Program-made: the position numbers and the translations under genes
From: Bifidobacterium cebidarum
GTDB taxonomy: Bacteria; Actinomycetota; Actinomycetes; Actinomycetales; Bifidobacteriaceae
DNA: 64,000 nucleotides
Direction: 5' to 3'
Assembly: GCF_009193305.1 (NCBI RefSeq)
Contig: NZ_WBVS01000005.1
Span: 102,753-166,752, forward strand
Shown: in pieces, positions 8,661 through 18,010 of the stretch
Layout: each line of letters starts with the position of its first letter
Numbering within the stretch: position 1 is the first letter of the stretch
The notes under the pieces: model-generated
What the model was told of the DNA's origin: nothing
Database searches by the model: none
Seen by the model: only the letters and a program-made list of their open reading frames with translations

Positions 8661-9569
8661 TCAGTCGAAAACAAAGTCGACATCCACGATGTGCAGGCGT
8701 TTCGTCAGCGCCTTCTCCAGCGAGCGCTTGCATTCCACCAGATTCGCCACGTCAATGGTTGCGCCGGTGCCGGCCAAATACACATCGACCGTGTAGTTCA
8801 TGCCGGTTTTGAAAATCAGCGTCTGCTCATATTCGGTATTGGCCGGTAGGTTCCGTTGCGCAGTCGCCTCGACGAACGCGTTGGTCTCGTCGTCGTCATG
8901 AATCCCGCCGACCAGTTCGATGAATGCATCCTTGAGCACGCTGAACGGTTCTTTAATGGTCAACGCGACCAGCGCCACGGTGATGAAGAAGTCGCCGGTG
9001 TAATGCAGGAAATCCAGCGGACCGCCCGCAGGCAGCACCATCAGGAATACCGCCACCGCACCGATGCCGAACGACATCGCGCCATCGACCAGCGTGCTTT
9101 TGCATTCCGCGGTGAGCATGGTGCTCGCGTTGCGGATCGCCCGGTTTTCGCGACGGTAATACATGAACAATCCGAAGCAGATCAGTACGGTCACGACCTC
9201 ATAGATCACCACCGGCCCGGTGACGATGCGTTCGCCGTCGCCGAGCACGAAGTAGTCGTAGGCCACTTGGCAGACGTCGATCAGCGAATACACCAGCAAG
9301 GACATGGTGAAGATGGCCTTGCAGATCGCGTAGATCGGTTCCAACGCGAACATGCCATTGGGAAACCGTTCGGTGGTGCGCACGGTTCGCGTGGAGAGGT
9401 ATACCGCCACAAGGCCCGAAAGCACGGATATGGCGGTGAAGGAGAAATCAAGGAACATGGCCTTCAGGCCGGTCATAAAGAACACGGCCATACCGGCGGC
9501 GACCTGAATGACGTTGACGACAATGCCGACGATCAGGGCTTTGCGTTCGATGGTTTTCGTTTGGGGCAT
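8661..9569 (-). CDS. Cation transporter of the CDF (cation diffusion facilitator) type
   Basis: About 302 residues from the ATG at 9567-9569 (MPQTKTIERKAL), which has an AAGGAC ribosome site. Five or six membrane segments are visible (for example residues 12-35, 38-58, 80-102 and 118-138). A SFTAISVLSGLVAVYLS segment and a cytoplasmic C-terminal domain with FVEATAQRNLPANTEYEQ follow the CDF architecture of metal/proton antiporters. The metal (zinc, iron or other) cannot be told from sequence. It is convergent with cysS and stands alone. Confidence 0.75.
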   Translation of the reverse strand: MPQTKTIERKALIVGIVVNVIQVAAGMAVFFMTGLKAMFLDFSFTAISVLSGLVAVYLSTRTVRTTERFPNGMFALEPIYAICKAIFTMSLLVYSLIDVCQVAYDYFVLGDGERIVTGPVVIYEVVTVLICFGLFMYYRRENRAIRNASTMLTAECKSTLVDGAMSFGIGAVAVFLMVLPAGGPLDFLHYTGDFFITVALVALTIKEPFSVLKDAFIELVGGIHDDDETNAFVEATAQRNLPANTEYEQTLIFKTGMNYTVDVYLAGTGATIDVANLVECKRSLEKALTKRLHIVDVDFVFD

Positions 9570-9859
9570 CGGTGGTCCTTCCGTATTGCACGGCATGTCT
9601 GCGTTGGCCCGCTACTTCACTGGTCGATCTGGGAGCTTGCTCGTTCCGGTCGGCTCGATTCGCGAGGGCGCACGGCAGTCTGCGTATAGGGCGGTGTCCA
9701 AGGATTTTCAAAACTGCGTAAGCATTCCAAAAAACACTGGATTTTTGCCCTTACATGGTACCGGAAACCCCTCGATCAACATGGGGGCATCTGTGCCGTG
9801 GGCAGATAGGGGCTGCTCTCGACCCAATTTCCCGCGTGGCGGCTAGACTGTTGCCCATT

Positions 9860-11521
9860 ATGGCAGCTTTTTCTTCTTTAACTGACAGGCTCTCGAATGC
9901 GTTCAAGCATCTGAAGAGCAAAGGCAAACTTTCCGAGGCGGACATCGACGGCACTATCCGCGAAATCCGCCGTGCACTGCTCGACGCCGATGTGGCGCTC
10001 GAAGTGGTCCGTTCGTTCACCGGCAAGGTGCGCGAACGTGCGCTCGGCACCGAGGTTTCCGAAGCACTCAACCCGGCGCAACAGGTGGTGAAGATCGTCA
10101 ACGAAGAGCTCACCGATGTGCTCGGCCAAGGCGTGGACCGTCCGCTGAACTTCGCCAAGAATCCACCGACGATTATCATGCTCGCCGGTCTTCAGGGTGC
10201 CGGTAAGACCACGCTGGCCGGCAAGCTCGGCTACTGGCTGAAGGATTCCGGGCACACGCCGCTGCTGGTGGCCGCCGATCTGCAGCGTCCGAACGCCGTG
10301 ACCCAGCTGCAGGTGGTCGGCGAGCGCGCCGGCGTGCCGGTGTACGCACCGGAGAAGGGCGTGCAGTCCGACGGCGGCGAGGCCGTGGCCGCTCCGGGCC
10401 AGGTGTCCGGCGACCCGGTGAAGGTGGCCCGCGACTCCATCGCCTTCGCCAAGCAGAAGCTCTACGACACGGTGATCATCGATACCGCAGGCCGCTTGGG
10501 CGTGGACGAAGAGCTGATGAAGCAGGCCCGCGATATTCGCGACGCCGTGCAGCCGAACGAGATTCTGTTCGTCATCGATGCGATGATCGGCCAGGATGCC
10601 GTCAAGACCGCCAAGGCGTTCGATGAGGGCGTGGACTTCACCGGCGTGGTGCTTTCCAAGCTTGATGGCGACGCCCGCGGCGGTGCGGCACTGTCCGTGG
10701 CCTCAGTGACCGGCAAGCCGATCCTGTTCGCCTCCACCGGCGAGGGCCTGAAGAACTTCGAGGTCTTCCACCCGAATCGTATGGCTTCCCGCATCCTCGA
10801 CATGGGCGACATCATGACCCTGATCGAGCAGGCGCAGAAGCAGTTCGACGAGGAGGAGGCCCGCAAGGCCGCCGAGAAAATCTCCGAAGGTTCCTTCGGC
10901 TTGGATGACTTCCTGGATCAGCTGCAGCAGGTGCGCAAGCTCGGTTCGATGAAGTCGCTGCTCGGCATGATTCCGGGCATGGCCCAGCATCGCAAGGAGT
11001 TGGAGCAGTTCGACGAGAAGGAGATCGACCGCACTGAGGCGATCATCCGTTCGATGACCCCGGCCGAGCGCCGCGATCCGTCTATTATCAACGGTTCTCG
11101 TCGTGCCCGCATCGCCTATGGTTCCGGCGTGACCGTTTCCCAGGTCAACGCGCTGCTGCAGCGCTTCGAGCAGGCCGCGAAGATGATGAAGCGCATGTCG
11201 AACCGCGCCGGCATGGGCGGCGGCATTCCCGGCTTCGGCGGTCCGGCCATGGGCGGCGGCAAGAAGAAGGGCAAAGGCAAGAACAAGAAGAAGGGCGGCA
11301 GGTCCGGCAACCCGATGAAGCGCGAGGCCGAGGAGAAAGCATTGCGCGATAAGCTGGCCGGCAAGCCCTCCGGCTCCACCGGCGGTTCCGCGTTCGCCAA
11401 GAAGCCGCAGAACCCGGCCCTGCCCGCAGGTCTTGAGCAGATGATGAACAATGCCGAGGGCGATGGCATGGAGCTGCCCCCGAACCTTGGCGGCGGTCTC
11501 GGCGGTCTGTTCGGTCGCTGA
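9860..11521 (+). CDS. ffh: Signal recognition particle protein Ffh (SRP54)
   Basis: A 553-residue GTPase that binds 4.5S RNA and signal sequences to bring nascent membrane proteins to FtsY. The N domain comes first, then the G domain with LAGLQGAGKTTLAGKL, DTAGR and LSKLDGDARGGAAL motifs. A methionine-rich M domain follows (RSMTPAERRDPSIINGSRRARIAYGSG, then KMMKRMSNRAGMGG). The G domain carries an insert of about 15 residues after VPVYAPEKG. The C-terminal tail is Gly/Lys rich and longer than usual. The ATG at 9860 begins MAAFSSLTDRL. The upstream in-frame extension is not conserved-looking and was not used. Confidence 0.96.
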   Translation: MAAFSSLTDRLSNAFKHLKSKGKLSEADIDGTIREIRRALLDADVALEVVRSFTGKVRERALGTEVSEALNPAQQVVKIVNEELTDVLGQGVDRPLNFAKNPPTIIMLAGLQGAGKTTLAGKLGYWLKDSGHTPLLVAADLQRPNAVTQLQVVGERAGVPVYAPEKGVQSDGGEAVAAPGQVSGDPVKVARDSIAFAKQKLYDTVIIDTAGRLGVDEELMKQARDIRDAVQPNEILFVIDAMIGQDAVKTAKAFDEGVDFTGVVLSKLDGDARGGAALSVASVTGKPILFASTGEGLKNFEVFHPNRMASRILDMGDIMTLIEQAQKQFDEEEARKAAEKISEGSFGLDDFLDQLQQVRKLGSMKSLLGMIPGMAQHRKELEQFDEKEIDRTEAIIRSMTPAERRDPSIINGSRRARIAYGSGVTVSQVNALLQRFEQAAKMMKRMSNRAGMGGGIPGFGGPAMGGGKKKGKGKNKKKGGRSGNPMKREAEEKALRDKLAGKPSGSTGGSAFAKKPQNPALPAGLEQMMNNAEGDGMELPPNLGGGLGGLFGR

Positions 11522-11535
11522 CACTGACTGCTTCC

Positions 11536-11568
11536 GGCTCCCCTCTTATGGAGGGGAGCCTCTTTTTG
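11536..11568 (+). terminator. Rho-independent terminator after ffh
   Basis: Stem GGCTCCCCTC (11536-11545) / GAGGGGAGCC (11551-11560), loop TTATG, followed by TCTTTTTG. It starts 15 bases after the ffh stop. Confidence 0.9.
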
Positions 11569-11611
11569 TACTGCATTACTTCCGTTCTTCACTACTTGAA
11601 GGAGTTTGTTC

Positions 11612-12664
11612 GTGACTACGTTGTTCGCTGTGGTAGTCATTCTCGCATGGCTTTGGCTGGGATTGTCCGCGTTGCCGGCAGGGCTTGAAGCGCACATGCC
11701 GATGCCGTATATGATTGCGCTCACGCCGTTTCTGTGGGTTCCGTTGGTGATATTGGCCGGCATGGCGGCATGGCAGCACCATTGGGGAGCCGTCTGTCTG
11801 CTGCTGGTCACCGCTCTGATGACCAGCTCCCAGCGCATCAGCTACTGGGGCACCGGTCTCAGGACCAGTGCGCGCCCAGTGCGTGAAACAACACGTGAAA
11901 CAAATCCCGAGCCTCGTGAAACTTCTCGTGAAACATTGCCGAATCAGTTCTCGGTCATGACGTTGAACTGCCGATACGGCCGCGCGAACGCCGCGAATAT
12001 CGTGGCCGCCATTCGCGAACGCAATATCGCGGTGCTGGCATTGCAGGAGGTTTCCGACGAACTCATCGCGCGTCTGGATGCCGCGGGAATTGCGGATCTG
12101 CTCCCCTACCGTCAATCCGGCGACCCTCAAGACTCGGATAATGGCGGCTACAATGTGCTGTTTTCCCGCTATGAGCCTGCCTCAGCCGTGCCGAATGTGG
12201 TTACGATCCCGGCTGCCGATGTACCGGCGCTCACCCTGAAGCTCGCCGCTGATTCCGCGGTCACCGACAATACCGACAGCGACAGCCGCACCGTCACCTT
12301 CTGCTCAGCGCATCCGAAGTCGCCGATGCGCGGTTGCGCGGATTGGTCGGCCGGCATTCTGGGACTTGGCGCGATTGCCAAAGCATCTTCCATCGGTGAG
12401 CACAACATCGCCGTGGTGATGGGCGACTTGAACTCCGGTACCGATCATCCGAGTTTCCGCGCACTGCTGAAAGCCGGGTTCAAGGACGCCAGCTTGACTC
12501 AGGCGACCGGCCCGAACCTCACCTTCCCCCGCTGGGTCAAATGGCCGCGCATCGAGCTGGATCATGTGCTGTTCACGGCCGGTCTCAAGCCGTCTGGCGT
12601 GAAAGCGTTTGAGGTCAAAGACACCGACCATCTCGCCCTTGCCGCCACGCTTACCGTGCGCTGA
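11612..12664 (+). CDS. Membrane-anchored endonuclease/exonuclease/phosphatase-family protein
   Basis: About 350 residues from a GTG at 11612, chosen because AAGGAG lies 7 bases upstream; a TTG at 11606 is in frame but poorly placed. The first 90 residues hold two or three hydrophobic segments, then a variable linker rich in Arg/Glu/Thr (repeats of RETTRET type). The EEP domain begins at [13 protein letters not shown], with ALQEVSDE (catalytic Glu), [14 protein letters not shown] (Asp/Asn) and [11 protein letters not shown] (Asp-His). The active-site residues are present, facing outside if the N-terminal helices span the membrane. The substrate is unknown; nucleic acid or phospholipid are possibilities. 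Confidence 0.8.
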   Translation: MTTLFAVVVILAWLWLGLSALPAGLEAHMPMPYMIALTPFLWVPLVILAGMAAWQHHWGAVCLLLVTALMTSSQRISYWGTGLRTSARPVRETTRETNPEPRETSRETLPNQFSVMTLNCRYGRANAANIVAAIRERNIAVLALQEVSDELIARLDAAGIADLLPYRQSGDPQDSDNGGYNVLFSRYEPASAVPNVVTIPAADVPALTLKLAADSAVTDNTDSDSRTVTFCSAHPKSPMRGCADWSAGILGLGAIAKASSIGEHNIAVVMGDLNSGTDHPSFRALLKAGFKDASLTQATGPNLTFPRWVKWPRIELDHVLFTAGLKPSGVKAFEVKDTDHLALAATLTVR

Positions 12665-12722
12665 TTCATGTGCCGGTCCGTACACCGTCGCAGCCCCTGC
12701 CACGAACACCAGCACAGGCGTG

Positions 12723-12750
12723 TTCCACGTCCGGGGCTCGGCGCTATAAT
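12723..12750 (+). promoter_or_regulatory. Probable promoter of the rpsP operon
   Basis: A perfect -10 hexamer TATAAT at 12745-12750 with a weak -35 candidate TTCCAC at 12723-12728 (16-base spacing). The rpsP start lies 130 bases downstream, leaving a long leader. Confidence 0.5.
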
Positions 12751-12879
12751 GGGCCAGTTATTCACGCGCGCGTGGCGCCCTCTACACCCCGCACCGTGAG
12801 GACACGTGGGTTCCGGCGAGCCGTGCCCCACACAGCACACCGAGAAACCACAAACCTAGCATTTACAAGGAGAGCCATT

Positions 12880-13344
12880 TTGGCAACCAAGATTCGTCTG
12901 AAGCGAATGGGCAAGAAGTTCTACGCCTTCTACCGCGTGGTGGTCGTTGATTCCCGCAAGAAGCGCGACGGTAAGGTCATCGAGGAGATCGGTACCTACA
13001 ACCCGAACACTCAGCCCTCCACCATCGAGATCAAGTCTGAGCGTGCTCAGTACTGGCTCGGCGTCGGCGCTCAGCCGTCTGAGCCGGTCTTCAAGCTGCT
13101 GAACATCACTGGCGACTGGCAGAAGTTCAAGGGCCTCGAAGGTGCCGAAGGCACCCTGAAGACCGTTGAGGCTGGCCCGGACGCCGCTGCTCGCGTTGAG
13201 GCTGTGGAGAACGAAGCTCAGAAGCTGAAGGCCGCTAAGTCCGAAGCTGAAGCCAAGGCTAAGGCGGCGTCCTCGGCCGCTGCCGCCGCCGAAGAGGCCC
13301 CGGCCGAGGACGCCGCCGCTGAAGAAGCTCCGGCTGAAGCCTGA
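12880..13344 (+). CDS. rpsP: 30S ribosomal protein S16
   Basis: The conserved S16 body ([39 protein letters not shown]) identifies this protein of the 30S body. The start is TTG at 12880, preceded by AAGGAGA with 6-base spacing. The longer upstream frame is not S16. At 154 residues it is well above the usual 80-90: residues about 100-154 form an Ala/Glu/Lys-rich extension, as known in some actinobacterial S16 proteins. It heads a run with khpA and rimM, the classic ribosome maturation cluster downstream of ffh. Confidence 0.96.
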   Translation: MATKIRLKRMGKKFYAFYRVVVVDSRKKRDGKVIEEIGTYNPNTQPSTIEIKSERAQYWLGVGAQPSEPVFKLLNITGDWQKFKGLEGAEGTLKTVEAGPDAAARVEAVENEAQKLKAAKSEAEAKAKAASSAAAAAEEAPAEDAAAEEAPAEA

Positions 13345-13361
13345 TTCGAGAAAGGCTCGCA

Positions 13362-13595
13362 ATGCTTGCACAGGCTGTGGAACACCTCATCAAGAACATC
13401 GTTGATTTTCCGGACGATGTTTCCGTCAAGTCCCATGAGAACGCGCGCGGCGAACTGCTTCGCGTTCGCGTGAATCCGGAGGACATTGGTCGCGTGATTG
13501 GCCGTTCCGGCCGCACCGCCAATGCGATTCGCACGGTGATTCAGGCACTGTCCGATCACAAGGTGCGCGTCGATATCATGGACGTCCGTCGATAA
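13362..13595 (+). CDS. khpA: KH-domain RNA-binding protein KhpA
   Basis: A 77-residue single KH domain with the GXXG-type loop in IGRVIGRSGRTANAIRTVI. Homologues (KhpA/YlqC) bind RNA, often with KhpB, and affect cell-wall and ribosome-related processes. It lies 17 bases after rpsP and 15 bases before rimM, the standard order of this operon, so the assignment is firm. GAGAAAGG before the ATG serves as the ribosome site. Confidence 0.93.
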   Translation: MLAQAVEHLIKNIVDFPDDVSVKSHENARGELLRVRVNPEDIGRVIGRSGRTANAIRTVIQALSDHKVRVDIMDVRR

Positions 13596-13610
13596 GGTAA
13601 AGTTCACAGC

Positions 13611-14225
13611 ATGGCACAGCAAGACATGCACGACGACCCTCAGCAGCTTGAGTTGCTGAGGGTCGCTCGTATTGGCAAGGCACAGGGTTTGAAGGGCGAG
13701 GTTACCGTCCGCCTGTACACCGACGATCCGGAATGGCGGTTTGAACCAGGCTCCGTGCTCTACGATGCGGACGGCGAGATCGAATACATCGTCGAGAATT
13801 CACGCACGTTCAAGGACCGTTGGATCATCAAATTCGAGGGAACCGATGATCGCACCGCCGCCGAGGCATTGAACGGCATTGAACTCTATGGCGAAGCCGA
13901 TGACCCGGAGGAGATGCTGGAGGCCGACGAATGGTATCCGAAGGACCTCATCGGTCTGGAGGCACGACTGGCCGAAGGCAACGGATTGGGACTGCCCGCC
14001 GGCCAGGTGGTCGGCAAGGTGGTCGATGTAGTCGACTCCCCCGCCCAGTCACTGTTGAAGATTCGTCTGACTGAGCCTGTGGTAACCGGACAGAATTCCA
14101 AGGGCGAGGATGTGGTCGAGAAGACCGCACTGGTCCCGTTCGTGGAGCAGCTGGTTCCGGAAATCGACCTGGATGAGCAATATCTGACAATCGACCCGCC
14201 CGGCGGTCTGATTCCCGGACTGTGA
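13611..14225 (+). CDS. rimM: 16S rRNA processing/ribosome maturation factor RimM
   Basis: A 204-residue protein with the RimM N-terminal barrel (LLRVARIGKAQGLKGEVTVRLYTDDPEWRFEPG) and a C-terminal PRC barrel (EWYPKDLIGLEAR to VPFVEQLVPEIDL, then ITIDPPGGLIPGL-like end). RimM binds S19 and assists maturation of the 30S head. Third gene of the rpsP operon. A very strong hairpin follows the stop. trmD, which often comes next in other bacteria, is absent here. Confidence 0.94.
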   Translation: MAQQDMHDDPQQLELLRVARIGKAQGLKGEVTVRLYTDDPEWRFEPGSVLYDADGEIEYIVENSRTFKDRWIIKFEGTDDRTAAEALNGIELYGEADDPEEMLEADEWYPKDLIGLEARLAEGNGLGLPAGQVVGKVVDVVDSPAQSLLKIRLTEPVVTGQNSKGEDVVEKTALVPFVEQLVPEIDLDEQYLTIDPPGGLIPGL

Positions 14226-14232
14226 AAAACAG

Positions 14233-14286
14233 CGCAATAAGTAACGCTGAACGTGGCCCAAGTCACGTTCAGCGTTACTTATTGCG
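14233..14286 (+). terminator. Long hairpin terminator after rimM
   Basis: A perfect 23-base inverted repeat (14233-14255 and 14264-14286, arm beginning CGCAATAAGTAACGCTGAAC) with an 8-base loop, 7 bases after the rimM stop. It lacks a clear T run. It carries the same ACGCTGA core seen in other hairpins of this window. Confidence 0.75.
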
Positions 14287-14302
14287 AAGCGACACATATC
14301 TC

Positions 14303-14345
14303 GTGAAAAAGGCACGCTGAGTCACTCTCAGCGTGCCTTTTTCAC
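14303..14345. terminator. Bidirectional terminator between rimM and aldo/keto reductase
   Basis: Perfect 19-base stem GTGAAAAAGGCACGCTGAG (14303-14321) / CTCAGCGTGCCTTTTTCAC (14327-14345), loop TCACT. The A and T runs make it usable on both strands. The reductase gene ends 8 bases to the right. Confidence 0.85.
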
Positions 14346-14352
14346 GGAACAA

Positions 14353-15219
14353 TCAACCGAGCTTGGCCAGTTCCTCGGGGCTGAGCTCCAATTGGTCAGC
14401 CTTCAGGGAGTCGAGGATAGTTTCGGGGCGGTGGGCGCCCGGAATCACGAACATGTGGTTGCCCTTGGCGAGCTCCCAAGCCAGCACCACCTGCTGGTAG
14501 CTCACACCGTGCGCGGCGGCCACTTCGCGGAATGGATCAAACTTGGACTCGTCATACGGGTGGCGATAGCCGCCGAGCGGGCTCCAGCACACGAAGGCGA
14601 GGCCGAGTTTGGCGCAGTAGTCAAGCGTGTCCTGGGTTTCCAGGTGAATCGGCGAATACTGGTTCTGTACAGCCACGAGTTTGTCGCCCAGAATGGAACG
14701 GGCGATGTCGATCTGCTCGATGGAGGCATTGGAGACGCCGGCCACGCGGGCCACGCCCTCGTCCACCAGCTGCTTCAACGCCTCGATGGACTCGTTGTAC
14801 GGCACTTCCGGGTCATGACGGTGCAGGTACAGCAGGTCGATGGTGTCTACGCCGAGCGCCATGGCGGACTGCTTGCCGTATTCGATCAGGTGCTCGGGCT
14901 TGCCGTCGCGCGGCCACAACGGCTCACCGTTCTCGCCCCACACACGGCGCAGACCGATCTTGGTGGCCACGGTGACCTCGTTGCGTGGGCCCTTCCACGT
15001 GGCGAGCGCCTCACGCACCAGCTTCTCGCCGGTCTGCTCCTCCTCGCCCGGCGTGTAGTAGGCCCATGCGGTATCGATATGGCGGCAGCCTGCATCCAAG
15101 GAAGCGTGCAGGGTCTCCAAACCAACCTCATGGCCGCGATTGTTTTCGATGGTCAGCGGCATTTCGCCGTGGCCGATGGCGGTGGTGGAGAACGGACCAA
15201 GATTACGGAACAGCGCCAT
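14353..15219 (-). CDS. Aldo/keto reductase
   Basis: A 288-residue NAD(P)H-dependent TIM-barrel oxidoreductase. The catalytic set is visible: Asp in HIDTAWAYYTP, Tyr in the same segment, Lys in VATKIGLR and His in LLYLHRHDP. The C-terminal cofactor region reads VIPGAHRPETILDSL. Members reduce aldehydes and ketones, and the substrate here cannot be named. An AAAGGAG ribosome site precedes the ATG. It follows the GT2 gene by 10 bases on the same strand and could be read through from the glycosyltransferase operon. Confidence 0.9.
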   Translation of the reverse strand: MALFRNLGPFSTTAIGHGEMPLTIENNRGHEVGLETLHASLDAGCRHIDTAWAYYTPGEEEQTGEKLVREALATWKGPRNEVTVATKIGLRRVWGENGEPLWPRDGKPEHLIEYGKQSAMALGVDTIDLLYLHRHDPEVPYNESIEALKQLVDEGVARVAGVSNASIEQIDIARSILGDKLVAVQNQYSPIHLETQDTLDYCAKLGLAFVCWSPLGGYRHPYDESKFDPFREVAAAHGVSYQQVVLAWELAKGNHMFVIPGAHRPETILDSLKADQLELSPEELAKLG

Positions 15220-15229
15220 AATGACTCCT

Positions 15230-16426
15230 TTAATCTAAGCGACGGATAATGCAGGTTCTACTGGTAACTATAAGCCGTAAGCCGCTGCTCACAAGAGCAT
15301 TCCATGGCAAATATGTCAACGAGCCATATCCCTCAGCCATCGCACGATATGCTGCGCCACCCATGCCTTGCCCCGATGCAACCACCTGAACAATGGATCC
15401 GCACGGCTGCGCCACCGATAGCGAAACGCACCCAATACCGCATAAACCCCTGCATGACGGCATGCCATCGAACAATACGCCGCCACGCACGGCGACAAGT
15501 ACGGGTGGATGTCCGGCAGCAAATCTTTCAGTTCGGCAAAGAGCCGATTCACCCGTTGCGGGGTATGCCTCTCCGCTTTCCTCTTTCCGTTGCAGATACA
15601 CCGTTCTCATGAGTTTCAGGAACAACACCGTCAGCGTATTGGCGTATTCCCTTAATATCGAGACATATCCATGATCCAAATAAAAACGCATCTCTACGAG
15701 ATACACCTGTGCAAGATCCAATTTGCGAACATCATGGATAGCGTGGGTTATGCCATCAGGATTGTTGTCATAGCAGTACAGCGATCGTTCCAATCCAACA
15801 ACGATATTCGCCGCATGGAAGAAGCGGAAAAACGTATATCGGTCTTCATATAAAAGATTGTCGGGGAAACGCACCGTTTTGCATAAATCGATGCGATACA
15901 GACGATTCCAAGCCACCGTATATACGCTGTTGATGATGTCCGCGTGCTTCAGATATTCGCGTCCGCCGCACACACCGCCATACGGTAACGATTGCGATGT
16001 TCTGCCACCCATCGAGACATTGGAATATCCGCAAATGACCAAATCGGCGTGATACCGTATAGCGGCATCGACCATTGCACCCGCATATTCAGGAGCAAGC
16101 CAATCGTCGCTATCAACGAAACATAGAAATGCGCCATGCGCATGATCGACGCCAGCGTTTCGCGCAGCGGATAGTCCCTGATTACGCTGATGAATCACTG
16201 TGATCCGCACATCCCGGGCACCCCATACGTCGCATAACCGCGATGAGCCGTCAGTCGATCCGTCATCGACGAGAATGATTTCCAAGTGACGATATGTTTG
16301 GCGCACAATACTCCGCATGCAGCGGTCGAGCGTACGCACAACGTTATAGACCGGCACAACAACACTGACCAACGGCTCGGCCGTGCGGCCAGCGTTGCGA
16401 ACATTCTCTCCCTCACCTTTGCTCAT
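15230..16426 (-). CDS. Glycosyltransferase family 2, 3' end probably frameshifted
   Basis: From the ATG at 16424-16426 (AAGGGG ribosome site; ATGA overlap with the flippase stop), 398 residues. The GT-A domain is clear: VSVVVPVYNVVRTLDRCMRS, LVDDGSTDGSS, NQGLSAARNAG and CFVDSDDWL (DXD-like). After about residue 280 the sequence (RKEESGEAYPATGESALCRT onward) no longer looks like a GT2 tail. The other frame continues naturally as RHTPQR, then NRLFAELKDLLPDIHPYLS, and ends at 15316. One extra base in the purine-rich run around 15576-15588 would explain this. The core is intact, so activity may persist. Confidence 0.8.
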   Translation of the reverse strand: MSKGEGENVRNAGRTAEPLVSVVVPVYNVVRTLDRCMRSIVRQTYRHLEIILVDDGSTDGSSRLCDVWGARDVRITVIHQRNQGLSAARNAGVDHAHGAFLCFVDSDDWLAPEYAGAMVDAAIRYHADLVICGYSNVSMGGRTSQSLPYGGVCGGREYLKHADIINSVYTVAWNRLYRIDLCKTVRFPDNLLYEDRYTFFRFFHAANIVVGLERSLYCYDNNPDGITHAIHDVRKLDLAQVYLVEMRFYLDHGYVSILREYANTLTVLFLKLMRTVYLQRKEESGEAYPATGESALCRTERFAAGHPPVLVAVRGGVLFDGMPSCRGLCGIGCVSLSVAQPCGSIVQVVASGQGMGGAAYRAMAEGYGSLTYLPWNALVSSGLRLIVTSRTCIIRRLD

Positions 16427-18000
16427 GACCACCCCTTCGCCATGCCCAAACGCTGCCTGAGCATCGCAATCACACGACGGCGGTCATCGGAGCGAAGCAG
16501 AACAAGCCAATCGGCAGCGGCGACAAGCGACATGCATACCATGCTCATTACCGCAAACGTCGCCCACCCATTCACCGAAATCCATCGCCCCACGATGAGC
16601 CGGAACGCAACGGCCACTATCAAAGCCAACGCCGTGGCGCCGAATTGCCGGATATACAGCGGAATAAAGTATCCGCGCTTCAATTCAAGGCATCGGGCCG
16701 CGTAGCCGGCCACGAATATCACATTCGTAGCTATGTCGAATACCGGTTGCATAACGGCAATCGCGATGATCGCCCATTTCGGGAGCAACAGCGAGAAGCC
16801 ACACATCGATATCAGGCAAAGCACGCCGGACCCGAGCCACACCAGCGAGTAGGTGCGCAGCTTGTTCAACATGAGCGGTAGATTCTGCAATGTCATGGAG
16901 ATGCCGGATGTCAGGAAACCCGCGGATGAGCACACCATCAGTACATAGAGCAATGAATCATCCTGCCCCGGTTGCCACAGCCGGAGAAAATCCCAGCCCA
17001 TAACAACCGTGGTCACAAAAGCGAGGTCTGCGAAGAAACCGCAGATATGCATGCAATACACTAATTCGCGAATCAACAAATCGATGCGACGCTGCGCATA
17101 ATATTGCATCTGCGGGGCCGAGAAAATATAGGAAATACGGCCTATAAGCCCGTTCAGCACCGATGGAATCGTCTGCGCCACGGACAGCATGCCCATCAGA
17201 TACGGTCCGGTCATGAGATTGGCGATGAGCAGTCGCACGCCGCTGCTCATGATCTGCTGCATTTTGATCACCACATTCCAGATGCCGGCGGCGACCATTT
17301 CCGTCAATGGTTTCCAGGAGACGAAACGCATGTTGAACTTCAGATCAGGCAGAATCCGACGCTTGCCATACCAGGAAAGCGCCGCAATCGTGAGGCTCAT
17401 CACGCATCCGGCCATCCCCACGTACACGATATTCGCCGGGAATAATCCGAACAACGCGAGCAGCATCGCCAGGCGGGCAAGCGTGCCTATCAGATTGATC
17501 AGGCTGGTGATGTACAGCATATTGCCGATGAACATGGCCACGCCATACACGGAACTTATCGCGGAAATAACGAATACCAGCAGCGAGCAGGCGAACAATG
17601 CCTTGACATCGGCAAGAAGGGCCGCTGGGATGCGAATGAAAAGCTCCAACATGGTCAGAGGCGGGATCGTCAGGGCGATTACCACTCCGGACATGGCCAT
17701 ATTCGCGATAATCGTCGATGAATAATACCGCAACGCCTGTTTGGCGTCGCCCCGATGATAGGCAACGGTGATGAATCGTGAAGCGACTGAATTCAGGGCT
17801 ATGGTCAGCAGAGACGCGTAATCCATAAGGCTATTGACCAGGCCGGTGAATCCGTAGGCCTCCACGCCCACTTTGGCAACCACGTATGGAGGCAGCACCA
17901 TTCCTATGGCGATGCTCACGGCAAAGGCGGCGATAGTGGCCGACATGTTCAGCATGGTTTGCCAGTGAGTATTGATTTTGCCCGTACCCTGGCCCGTCAT
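16423..18000 (-). CDS. Polysaccharide biosynthesis flippase (MOP/Wzx-like membrane protein)
   Basis: A 525-residue polytopic protein with about 12-14 hydrophobic segments. The N-terminus has SIAIGMVLPPYVVAKVGVEAYG, the pattern of the oligosaccharide flippase branch of the MOP superfamily, in which lipid-linked glycans are moved across the membrane. The stop overlaps the GT2 start (ATGA), and the GT4 gene ends 10 bases upstream, so GT4-flippase-GT2 form one operon for a surface glycan. The ends of the operon lack other typical capsule genes such as a polymerase or priming transferase. Confidence 0.85.
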   Translation of the reverse strand: MTGQGTGKINTHWQTMLNMSATIAAFAVSIAIGMVLPPYVVAKVGVEAYGFTGLVNSLMDYASLLTIALNSVASRFITVAYHRGDAKQALRYYSSTIIANMAMSGVVIALTIPPLTMLELFIRIPAALLADVKALFACSLLVFVISAISSVYGVAMFIGNMLYITSLINLIGTLARLAMLLALFGLFPANIVYVGMAGCVMSLTIAALSWYGKRRILPDLKFNMRFVSWKPLTEMVAAGIWNVVIKMQQIMSSGVRLLIANLMTGPYLMGMLSVAQTIPSVLNGLIGRISYIFSAPQMQYYAQRRIDLLIRELVYCMHICGFFADLAFVTTVVMGWDFLRLWQPGQDDSLLYVLMVCSSAGFLTSGISMTLQNLPLMLNKLRTYSLVWLGSGVLCLISMCGFSLLLPKWAIIAIAVMQPVFDIATNVIFVAGYAARCLELKRGYFIPLYIRQFGATALALIVAVAFRLIVGRWISVNGWATFAVMSMVCMSLVAAADWLVLLRSDDRRRVIAMLRQRLGMAKGWS

Positions 18001-18010
18001 GATTGTCGCC

